Positions 38,901-50,900 of a DNA stretch of 64,000 nucleotides are shown in pieces. The stretch is taken from contig WIXG01000315.1 in assembly GCA_009869945.1 (NCBI GenBank), positions 28,793 through 92,792 of the forward strand, written 5' to 3'. The position numbers were made by a program, and so were the translations under genes. The notes under the pieces are model-generated. The model did not search any database and had not been told where the DNA came from. It saw only the letters and a list, made by a program, of their open reading frames with translations. This DNA is from Mesaphorura yosii. Lineage: Eukaryota > Arthropoda > Collembola > Poduromorpha > Tullbergiidae. Within the stretch, counting starts at the first letter, position 1, and every line of letters starts with the position of its first letter.

Positions 38901-41900
38901 CATCAAGTACGAAGATGGAACCCAGCCCTTCTCCATTGTTAAATGCTTCTTGACAAACCACCAGTCGGCATTTCCGGTTTCTTTATAGAATAACAAAAAA
39001 TAGACAGAAATTCTACCACAATTCTAATACAAGGTTTCAGACGTGGTTGTGATACTAACCGATAACATATACACGGTCGCCTTCAATCATGTTCATTGCA
39101 GTAACATCGTTCTCGTCAGCCACGTAGGATGTGACAGCGAAGTAAACTGATCCAGCTGGAATCTCCTCTACAACCAGCGACTCTTCTTCCGGTTGAATTA
39201 TCACGCTCAATGCAGCTTCTAAACATTGAAAAATTAAGCTGTTCGTAATGCGCTAAGGACAAGATGTAAATTCTGAGTATACCGTCTTCAAGTGTAGGCG
39301 CAGGTGATCGTGGTTTCTTCGGCATCTTGACCTCTGCATGTTCTTCAACTGCTTCACCAGTTACGTATTCTCTCTCCGGACGAACGCTGAACTCCTCCTC
39401 TTCCTCTTCATCGGCAATGTAAATCTGCGGTCCTTTAAGCTGTTTCTTTTTCTTGAGAGGAAGACTGACACTGGGCTGTTCTTCCTCTTCTTGCTGAATG
39501 ATAATGCCAAGGCTGGCTTCCTCCTCCTCCACAGAGTACGTCTTTTTGGGCTTCTTCAGCTTGACTTTGAAATCACCTTCCAACTCTTCATACACTTGAT
39601 CAACCTGCTTCAATGTTATGCTTGCTTCTTCCTCAAAATCTTCTTTGTGGAACGGTATTTTTGGCTTCAAGGTGATTTTCTCTTCGAGGAACTGCTCGCC
39701 CATTGATATCGGAGATGGCGGTTTTCTTGAGAGTGTGATTTCTTCTTCCGGCTCCTCGGTGATTTGAAGTGGCTGCGACGGTCTGCGCTTGATTGTGATT
39801 TGTGCGACTTCCTCCTGCTCTTCAGCTTCGAGTGGTTGAACTCTCTTTACAGTAAGCTCTTCTGCCACCTCCTCCACTTCTTGCTTCTTGGGCTTTTTCT
39901 TCTTGACAGTAACCTGTTCAGAAACTTCCTGCTCCTCAGGCTGTTCAGCAGGTATTAACTTCTTGATAGTCACCTCTTCCGCCACTTCCTCGAGTACCTT
40001 CTCCGGCTTCTCTTTAACGATGGTCACTTCTTCAGAAGCCTCCTCTTGTTCGCTTTCCTTTGGAGCCACCTTTTTAATTGTGACTTCCTGTGAGGTTTCG
40101 TCAACGACATCCTTCTTCTTTGGCTTCTTTTTTATTGTGACTTTCTCGGCGACTTCTTCCTCCTCGGGCTCCCTTGGCTTGGTGATTGTGACTTTTTCAG
40201 CAACCGCTTCAGGTGACTTTTTCTTTTCCACTACGATTTCCTCAGTAGTCTCAATGATTTCTGTCTCTACTTCTTGCGGAACTTCTCGTCTAACTGTAAG
40301 CTGTGCTTCTTCGGGGGCCTCTTCCACGACCTTCTTCTTTGGTTTCTTTGCCTTCACTTTCACATCCTCTCTCGCTTCTTGAACTTGTTCCGGCTGTGGC
40401 TTTTTCACCTGCAGTGTGACCTCTTCACTAACTTCTTCAGTTTTTTCAACTTCCGGCTTCTTCGGCTTAATGATGACCTCTTCAGACACCTCCTCTTCAG
40501 TGACTGGTGCCTGTGGTTGTTTCTCCCGTCTAATGATGACTTCTTCAGTAGTTTCCTCAATCTCCGCCTGTGCACAAATTAGTTGAATAAGAAAGTGGAA
40601 AATACATCGAGTCATGTAAATCACTTACCTCTTGTGGCACTTCCTTTCTGATGGTCAACTGCACTTCTTCCGGAGCTTCCTCCACACCCTTCTTCTTTGA
40701 CCTTTTCTTTTTAACCGTAACTTCTTCGGTGACTTCTTTCTGTTCTTCCGGCACAGATTGAGGTTTCTTAATTGTCAGCTCTTCGGCAGTCTCTTCGACC
40801 ACTTCTTCCGCTTTTGGAGCCTTCTTGATTGTAATTTCTTCAGTGACTTCTTCCACCTCGGCGGTATGAGGTTGCTCCTTTTTAATTGTCAGCTGAACTT
40901 CTTCGGTCACCTCTTCAACGCTCTCTTTCTTTGGCTTCTTTTTCTTCAGGATAACTTGCTCGCTGACTTCCTCCTCCTTCACTTCAACTGGCTGAGGCTT
41001 TTTGATGATAAGTTGTTCAGAAACTTCTTCCACTGGTGCTTCCGGCTTCGGAGTTTTCTTGATGACAACTTCCTCTGTCACTTCTTCAGCTTCAGCCACC
41101 TGTGTTTGCTCTTTCTTAATGGTGAGTTGGACTTCCTCCGTGGTCTCATCCCCGCTCTTCTTCGGCTTCTTTTTCTTGATTACAACCTCCTCGGTTGCTT
41201 CTTCAATCGGCGCCTCCGCCTTCGGAGTTGGCCTGATTGTTACCTCTTCGGTGACTTCCTCTGTCTCTACGGCTTGAGGCTGTTCTTTCTTGATTGTTAG
41301 CTGCACTTCTTCTGGTGTCTCATCCACGCTCTTCTTTTTGAGTTTCTTTTTCTTTAGAGTCACTTGCTCAGTCACTGTCTCTTCTTCAACAACTGGCCGT
41401 GGTTTTGTCACAGGCTTGAGTGTAACTTCCTCTACGGTCTCTTCCGGCTGTTCAGATTGTGGCAACTTCACGGTGAGCTCTTCCGCTACCTCCTCTGCCT
41501 GGATCTCTTCCACTTTTGGAGCACTCTTTATTACAACTTCTTCAATGACTTCCTCAGTCTCAGCACCTTGCGGCTGCTCCTTCTTGATTATTAGCTGAAC
41601 CCCTTCCGGAGCCTCCTCCACAGTTTTCTTCTTGGGCTTCTTCTTTTTGATTGTTACTTCTTCTTTCACTTCTTCGACTTGTTCAGGCTCCACTGGCTTC
41701 ATTTCGATCGTTACTTCCTCAACAACCTCTTCTGGAGCTGGCTGGACTGGTGCCTCTTTTTTTATTGTAATCTCTTCTACAACTTCCTCTTGCGGTGCCT
41801 CGACTTTCGGAGTCTTTGTGATGGTGACTTCCTCAGTTACCCCCTCCGCTTCCGCGACCTGAGGTTTTTCTTTTTTGATCGTCAGCTGAACCTCTTCTGG

Positions 41901-44900
41901 AGCTTCTTCTACGGCCTGCTTTTTAGGCTTCTTCTTTTTAATGGTCACCTGCTCCTGGACTTCCTCAACTTCCGGGTGGACTGGTTGCGTCTTCTTGATT
42001 GTTATTTCTTCTACGACTTCTTCGTCTTTCACAACAGGTTCAGCTTTCTTAACTGGTTTAAGAGTGACTTCTTCTACTACCTCCTCTTCTTGCACCGCCT
42101 TCTCTAGTTTAGGTTTGGACAGTTGAATGGTTTCTTCAACCAATTCTTCTTTGGCTTCTTCGACCTTTTTAGGCTTCTTCTTTTTCATCACGACTTCCTC
42201 AACGACTTCTTCCTCTTGTGCAGGTTTGCAGAGTTTGACCACGACTTCAGCTTCTTTTGCTCTCTCTGTTGGAATAGGCACTTCAGACTCCTGAGCGAGT
42301 TCTTCTGGGGTTTTTTCTGACTTCAGTGCCTCAACACCTTCTTCCTTGAGTTCCTCCTGCTGCTCTTTTGGCCGTGCTAATTTCTTCTGTTTGGTCATTT
42401 TCGCAGATTTTGCTTCAGAAGTTTCGGCTGCGACTGCAGTTTCAGGTTGTTTCTTTTCACACACCAAATCACCAGATTTCTCTGCTGGGACTTTCATTTC
42501 CTCTTCCTTGGGCCTTGCAAGTGTCTTGCCTTTGCTGACTTTCACGCCCTCCTCCTGAGGGATCTCCTTCTCTTCGGCAACACTCACCTTTCGGGATTCA
42601 GGCTGCAATTCGCCTGCTTGCTCTTCAGTTTCTCCAGTCTCTTCCTCCTTGCCCTTTCCCAGTGACTTAACTTTCTTAGTTTTGGCTTTCTTCACTGGAA
42701 TTTCAGACTCTGTCGCTTGTGCTTTTGGCTTCTCTTCAACATCAAACTCTCCAAGCTTTTCTTCGGGTGCCTTGTCCTCTTCTTCCTTTGGTCTTGCCAA
42801 TGGCTTTTGTTCACTAACTTTAATTGGCTCTGTCTTTGGCGTTTCCTTCTCTTCAGCAATGCTCAGCTTCCGGTCCTCCTTCAACTCAGCAACTTGCTCC
42901 TCTACTTCGGTCGTCGTTTCTTCCTTGGGTTGCCCCAATGGTTTTACTTTCTTAGCTTTCGCTTTCTTGACTGGGACTTCTGACTCTGTCGCCTGAGCCT
43001 CGGACTTTCCTTCTGCTTCGAATTCGCCTAGTTTTTCTTCGGGTGTCTTTTCTTCTGCCTCTTTCGGTTTCGCCAATACAGGCTCTTGCTTTGTACTGAC
43101 TTTTGCCTGCTCTGGGATTTCCGCTTCTTGAGCTGTGGCTGCCTTTGGCTTTTCTTCCAGCAATTCTCCAACTGCTTCTTCCCCGATTTTCTCTTCAGAC
43201 TCTTGCGGTTTTGCTAACGATCTTTGCTTCTTGGCCTTCGCTTTTTTCACAGGTACTTCGGACTCCTCTGCGGTGGCCGGTTTCTTTTCATCTGGTACAA
43301 GTTCCGAAACAGTTTCTGGAACTGTTTCCTGGATCTCTTCCTTCGGCTGAGCCAATGATTGGCGTCGTGTCATTTCCACCTTCTCTTCTTTGATTTCTGT
43401 TTCCACTGCGGTTTGCGACTTCACTTCTGGAGCTTGGATTTCACCGACTACTTCTTCTTCCGGCTTTTCCACATCCTCTTTTGGTTTGGACAGTACCTTT
43501 TCTCTCTTGGTTGTTACCTTTTCCTCCGGCACTTCCTTCTCGGCAGCCGTTGCTTTTGTAGGTTCTTCAGGGGTGATTTCTGTGACCTTTTCCTCAGGTA
43601 ACTTTTCTTCGTCCTCCTTCGGTCGTCCCAGCGTTTTCGCCTTTTTGGACTTTGCCTTCTTCACAGGAATCTCAGTTTCAGTTGCTTGCCCAAGTGGAGC
43701 CACCTCTTCTTCCTTCGGCACGATACCTTCGCTGGCCTTCACTTCTTCCACTTGAACACTCTGAGCTGGGTGTGTCAAGGACTTCGTTCCAGTTTCCAGT
43801 TTTTCAACTGGAACCGATTCCACGTCGACATTAGACTGGCTCAGCTCAACGGTCATTGGCGTGGCCACGTCAAGTTTCGGCGTGGCAGCAGCTTCTATCG
43901 GTTTCACAGTCGTCAAGTCGGTGGTTGCCAAATCAGCGCTGACTTGCGTTACTTGAACCCCAGTTTGTGGACTCACGCTCTGCTGTGCCTTCGCTTCAAC
44001 CATTTCTTCTTGTTTCAGCGACTCAATTTCCGTGGCAATCTGTGCGCTTTCGACGGTCACAGCCGTTACTGAATCTCGCTTAGCTGTCGCAGTTGCAGAT
44101 GCGACTTCATGCTTCTTCAGTTCGTCTGGTTTCAATTCTGATTTTGTTTCGGTCACAACGAGACCAGTTACAGGAGACACTTCTTGTGTTGCTTGTTCTT
44201 TCTTCGTGACTGCCGTATCAAATGGCGTTTCGGACTCCTGGACGCTGATTTGCTCGACGGAAACTGGCTGTTTTTCTTTGATTCTTCGTTTAGCCTGCTT
44301 CTTTTCAGGTTGCGGTTGTTCTGTTTCAATCTCTTTGGCAAGAACTTGCGTCTCTTCGATAGACAAGCCCTTGGCAGGAATCAATCCTTGTGATGCAGAC
44401 TCCGCTTTCGTTGTCACGTCAAACTTTTCCGTACTCTCATTCCCTTGCGTCTGTGAGACTGTGAGTCCCGTCGCCTCTAGCAATTGCGTCTGTGCGCGGT
44501 CGCCGACGGGGCCAGCAATTTCTTGGGTGGGCGACTGAGCTCGAGTTTCTTGTACGAGCGGAGCCAGAGATGGTGTCAGATCTTGGCTTGTGCTTCCTTG
44601 TTCGGTTTGAGGAACAGAAATTTTCAAAGGGGAAGATGTGAGCTCGGTTGTGGTTTGCTCAGTTTGTACACCCTTCGCCTCCGTCACACCGCGTTGAGCC
44701 GTTTCTCCTTTAGCCGAGAACTTCTCAAATTCCTCAGTCGCTTCTCGTGTCTCGACTTCCTGAACTTGGACAGACTCAGTGACATTTACCGCCTGAGTTG
44801 CAATCTCTTTTGGTGTAACTTTCTTCTTTGGCATTTGGTCAGTGCTGGTCAGTATTTGCGTCGCCTCAACAAGTACCTCAGTCATTGGTGTGACACCAAG

Positions 44901-47900
44901 CTTGGCTGTTTCGGCTGGTCTCGGTGCTCCGGTGTACGGTCCTTCCTTTGACAGGGGACTCACTTCTTCAACTGTGATGGCGTCCTTCGTTGTTTGAGGC
45001 GATGCCTTGGCTGTGTCGTGAGTGGGCTCCTTGACAGTCAGACTTCCTTCTTTCTCACTTGACTGTATCTGCTCAACTATCAGCTGCGTTGCTAGTCGCG
45101 CTCCAGGAACAATTTTCTCAGGTTGTGGTTTCTTCTCTTGAAATTCTTGCTCTTTTGAGTGCACCAATGTCTGCTCCACTTGCACAGAGTCGGTGGTAGG
45201 CAGTACTCTGTGTGCGGAGTCTTCGGCTGGTATTGGACCAGCCTGCTTTTCGGTCGTTGATTCGTACGTCTCAACGATTTCTGTGTTCACTGATGACACT
45301 GTGATGGCTGATGACTTTGCAGTTGTGGCCAAATTGGTCATGAGAACGGGGCCCTCCGAAATTGATGACAAGACTTGTTCTCCCGTCTCCCTCGCCTCGA
45401 CTGGACTCCAGGTAGCCTCTCCGTGATCTGAGACCGGCTTCGACTCAACCACTGTGCCCTCTTTGGTTTGCACTTCCGTTTTTTCGACAGCAACTGCTTT
45501 GTTGGATACAAAGTCGACCTTTGCCGCTGTTGACGTAGGCTGTGGCGCCGGTTGGAACACGCCTTCTTTAGTTTCGGCAACAATTTCCGCGTAGCACGGC
45601 GTCTCATTTGGAATTGCGGTCGGAATAATGCTGCAAGTTTGCTTCTGCAATTCGGGCACATCTTGCATGTCGTCATTTGTTTGAATTTGATTGGTTTCAA
45701 ATGCGTGTTGGTCAATAAATGCAACTTTGGACTGAACTGGTGCTGGAAGTCCAGCTTCGCCCAATTCGCCTTCTTTCACGTTGGAATCCACTTGTGCTAC
45801 TTCACTGGCCTTCAGCGGAACGATGTTCCCAATTGGCTTAGCTGTTTCGGTCACAAATTCTTCAGGGGCTTTCGTTCCTTCCTTCTCGTCAACCTCAACC
45901 TTGAAGGTTTGGATGTGCTTCTGGGCAAGAATTGTAGGTTGGACGTTGACGCCAATCGCCGGTGTCGCTTCGAAGTGCCTCTCCGTCTCAGTGACAATTG
46001 TGCTCTGCACATTGAGGGACTCCTGTTCGTTGAACCCGATGTTTGGCTTGGATTCTTTCGGTTTAAACGCGGCATCAAACGTGTCCGAGCTCTCAGTGGC
46101 GAGCGTAGCTTCAACATTGACAGATTTCTGTGGCACAACGTCCAATGTCGTCTCTTCCACGGGCATGGCAAGTTTCGTGTCAACGGGCTTCACACTTTCT
46201 GATGGTGTCGTTTGCTCAGTTTGCACCGAGTCCAAGGGCCCGATGCTTGTTTTTGCAGTGGTCTCGATTGATTTGATGCTCGTGAACTCTGCTGATGTGT
46301 CCTCCGGTACAGTTTGGCTTACTTGTATGGATTTTAGGCTGTGAGACATAGAGGTGTGTGAAGTGTCCTCCGTCGGCTTCTTCAGCTGCAACTCAGACTC
46401 ACGAACTGCCGGATGTGTCTCGCTCACGTTCACGCCTTCCTGTGTAATTATTTCCGTGATCGCTGTGTCCGTCGACGGTTTGAAGGCGCCTTCGAATTTA
46501 TCTGATGATTCCAAGTGCTCGGTGATTGTCGTGGCCAAATGTTTCAGTTCACTCTGTCGTCTGTGTGCGTTGTACGCTTCTGGACGAATCCAGTCCAGTT
46601 TCGACTCCGAATCTTGAATCAAACGTTCCTCGACAGTCAATGCAGTGTCCGTGCGGGCTACTTGGCTGGATTTGGCCTTTTCTTCTCTTGTGCCCAGTGT
46701 GCCCGTGTATTCGCCTTCGCTGAGCCCACTTTCAACCTGACTCACTTCAACGGATGTGTGCTCTCGAACTGAGACGGTCGAAGAGACCATAGCAGGCGAC
46801 GATTTAGTGTACTTCTCTTCCTTCTCGCTCATCTCCACCTGCGTCACCTGCACACTCTCCACCGGCCTTATGTCTTCAGTCGCGTGGAAACTTGGTCGCT
46901 TCTGACCGGGAACGTACTCTCCTGTCGACTCTTGTACGGTGGCCTCCTGAATCACGGCAGACGGATTCAAGCTGATAATTTCCTGTTTCGCTGTCGCGCC
47001 AGGAACTTTTTCAGCGAACGATTCACTTGACCCCTCTGCAGGAACTTCTGATACGATCAAGCTAACGTGCTCCGAGATTTTAACCTTGGCCTCGGCGGTT
47101 TTCGGCAGATCTTCCGGGACGAATTCGTCCGGCAAGTCCGAATCTAAACGAGTACATTAAAGCAGGGTTTAGATGTCTGGAATTGGAAGTATGCAAACAC
47201 AGAACGCAATCATGCAACGATGCAGCAGACGAGGGACCACACGAAATACAAGATACAAACCATAAACAACATGCAATCAGAAGTGCAGTGGAAATCGGAA
47301 GTGAGATGCCGAAGATGCAAACATGCTGGGAAGCATTTTCTGTTCAAGTTGAAGATTTTGTATGCAATTTGTTCATTACCATCGCCAAACATAAAATACA
47401 CGTGCATAAAGAAACTGATTCGAAAATGTGCCATATCATTTGTAATGGTGAAAGGGGATAAAAAATCAAGAGCATGATTGAGGTACATTTCATTTCATTC
47501 CATATCATAGCAAAGAAGCGGCAGTGGCATTCGGCAGGATGAAGAAGCGGGCTTTAAGAAGATTTCAACTTCTTTTGACTTAAATAGCGAATGCAGCAGC
47601 CAGCAGGAAATTCAGTTCAGTGCAGCCAACTCAGGGAAAATGCTCCAACAATTCATCTTCACAAGTCTCGCGCTGAGCACTCGATTGCAATGCTTAGTTT
47701 ATTACCATCGGCTATCAACCCAGTTTTGTGCTTTCTCTCTTTACGTGTCTTCACAACTTCATTTTCTTCCTCTTCGATGATCTCTTCAATCTCAACCCTT
47801 TCGCCCTCAACCTCTTCTTCGATTGTGACGCGCGTGTCTGTGTCGTCTTTACGGAATCGCGTCACGGTCACTTTCCTCTCCTTCATTGACCCGTCCTCCT

Positions 47901-50900
47901 CCTGAATGTACTGCGTCTTTTTGGCTCGAATTCCAATGTGATCACCGGCTTGGATTTCCTCCTCTTCGTCCAGCGTCTCGACTTCGTACGCTTGTTTCGC
48001 GACATGGAAGAAGGGTTCGCGAGTCTTGAGTTCTTCAGCTGCCAGGACTTCGTCTTGAATGTTAACTGTTGGCAATGGTCGGTGTTCAACGTTGAGGCGG
48101 GCAAATTTCTCGGTGGGTTGCACCGCGTCCTCCATATCTGACACCAGATCTCCGGTCAGCATTGTTACCTCTTCCAGTGTTCGGTGCTCCACGATTGAAG
48201 CAGACGCGGTGGATTGTTGTGGCTTTTCTGGTATCTGGAGCTCTTTAACCGTGTCTGATGACGATACTTGACTTACGTCGAGATTCTCGAATGTGATTGG
48301 AATTTCTCTCACTTTGGCGGATTCTGGAGTCTGGATTTTCAGCGTGTCGGCTGCTTCGTGTTCTTGCTCCACGCTTCGGCTTACGCTCGTCAACGGTTCG
48401 AACCCAAGCGTTGCCGTCTTTGTCTCGTGTTCCTCAGGCGAGAAACCATGCTCCGAGTCCTGCGCTTGAGTCTCATCCACTTGAACGGGTTCATGTGGCT
48501 GGAACGACACGGAAGGTTTCAGCTGGGTGATGTCAGGCCGCTCCAAGTCGACTTGAAATTCATCAGCAACAACCTTTTGTACAGTGACCGCTTCACCCTC
48601 TTCGAACAAAGTTTTTACTTTCCTAGTATCTTCCGGTGTCCTCTCAAATTCAACCTCAGACTGTTCTGTCATTGTTTCAGTCTGACTTGGGACCTTCATC
48701 GGTATAATTGACGGAGACGCTAGTTTTGTGTCTGGGCTCTCAGTTTCGATTTGGCCATGAGTCTCGCCGAGGGTTGTCTCTACAACCGTCGTCTCTTCAT
48801 TGGTGTCAAATATTGTGATTGGCTGTTTCGCGTATGGCAATTCACCGGGCTTGAACTCTCCTTCGCTCTCTCCCGCAACGGTAACGGAAACTGTTTTTGA
48901 CTTGTGCTCAATTGACGACGGAGTGATGGACGTGGAGTCTAGCACAAGGTCTTCAGTCTTGCCAACACTGTGTGTCGCTTGCGTTTCCTCTTGCAAGGGG
49001 ACGGTGACGGGTGAAATCGAACCGCTTGCTTTCACCGACTCACGCGATTCTTGGTCAAGGTCTGCCGTTGCTTGACTCGGTGTGACCTGTGTAATTTGTA
49101 ATGAGATTTCAGCGCCGGCAAAATTGATGCCCGCCTCTTTCTCTTCAGGTTTTACCAAGTCTTCAAATTGGCCGATGTTCTCCAACGGTGTCGTGGTTTC
49201 AGTGCCCTGAGTTTTATGAGGCACAATCTCCTTCTTTGCGGTCTCTGTGATCGCCTCCTCACTTGCCACCTCTCCCACCGTGTGAACGGCTTGCGTAATT
49301 TCGTGACCCAATGGATGCTGTGGAATCAAATCCTGCACTGCAGTGCCTTGAGCTGTGGCTTGCTCTTCAAGCCGAGCTTCTTTCTCTGATAGGTTCACAT
49401 GACTGACCTGAACCGATTCCTGAAGATCAGACAATTGCTTTGATGCGTTTTGTTCGTTTGGTTTGATGTCTTCCTCCAATTTACCCTCGACCTCAACAGT
49501 TCGCTGCAGCCCCACGCTTGCGATCGTAATCGGATTCAGTTCGACCTTACTGGCTTCTTGTGCTGGCTGTGCCACAAGGAGGTCACCTGGCATTTCCTGT
49601 GTAATCGTCACATCGGTTTGTGGCGCGTATTGCTTTTGGAAATTCAGAATAGCATTAAACTCTTGAGTTTTCTCAGTTTCGTATTTCGATTCGAAGTCTC
49701 CCGAAACAGTCTCCTCAATGTTCACCGTTCGATGGTGTGTAAGCTCAATTTTGGGTTTAAATGCCTCGGATGGCATTGTCTCGAATTGCGTTTCGGAATC
49801 ATTTGCCAATGGTTGTGAGACTTGCAATTCGACGGATGGTGTGATTCCAAGCCCCGCGCTTGCTTCTTCCTTCTTCAGCTCTATTTTATCTCCAAGTGCT
49901 TCGTTGGCAAGAGTTTGAATTGAAACGGCGGTGGGAATGGTGGCTGTCAAGGACTCGGTCACAGATTTCTTATCAGGCAACTCAAACTCTGCTGCCGAGG
50001 CTTCCTTTTCTCCGATGAAGTGTTGGCTAGATTCGACTGCGTTCTCCGCAGTCTGATAAATGCTACCAGCATACTTCAAGTCAAGTGTTGCGGGGCCAAA
50101 TTCTGTTTCGTTTTGGGACGAGACGCTCTCAATAACCTGGACAGACTCCAATTGACCTTGTTTCATTGTGCCGGCTGCAGTTGTTGGCTGTGATACTTCC
50201 AGAGGCTGGATTCCCAGCGCTGGAACCTCTTCACCTTTTGAGGCCACGATTTTTCCATCGTAGTCGACTGTTGCTTGCAAGCCAGCGGGAGTTGCTTCGG
50301 CAAGAAATACGTCCTCCTTGCTCGCTGACTTATTTATGCTTATCAATGCCAGATTCTCGATCGGTTGAAGATTAACGTCCGCTTGCTTTCCTTCGGGTTG
50401 AATCGGTGCCTCAAAAGTGCCCTCCTTCGATGTCACCAAACTTTCTTCAACTTGTACTGATTTACAAGTGATTGAACTCTGTTTTGCCGTCGACACTTCG
50501 GCCGCCTGCTCCAAGAAGTCTCCAACGGTCAGGTCAGGTTGCACTTGCGAATGCGTGGCTACGATATTTGCAGAAGTCAAGCCTTGGCTGGCCGACGCTG
50601 CCTCGGGTTTCTCCTGCACAAACTCTGTTTCTTTGTCTTGAATTACGATTGTGCTCGATTCAACAGTAGGAAGCATGTCTTGCTGCTCCTTCGTCGCAAG
50701 TTCCCCTTTCACCACTGGAGTTTCGTGGCGACCAACGCATTCCAGCACATCTTTAGTCTCGACCTCCAGAATAGCGTTTGTCGTGTTGGGGATGATTTTG
50801 CCAGTATGTTCGGCTTCCTTTGGAGTTTCCAGCTCAGCAGAGACGTCCCCAGGTAGAATTTGTTCAACACTCGGAGTTAGCCATGACTGAATGACTGCTT

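Noticed and set aside
40758-41300. 180-codon open frame on the plus strand, and many similar plus-strand frames between 39.3 and 57.4 kb (for example 45552-46202)
   Set aside because: They are antisense shadows of the titin exons. GAA/GAG/AAG-rich coding sequence reads as TTC/CTC/CTT on the other strand and so lacks stops; the translations are runs of Phe, Leu and Ser.
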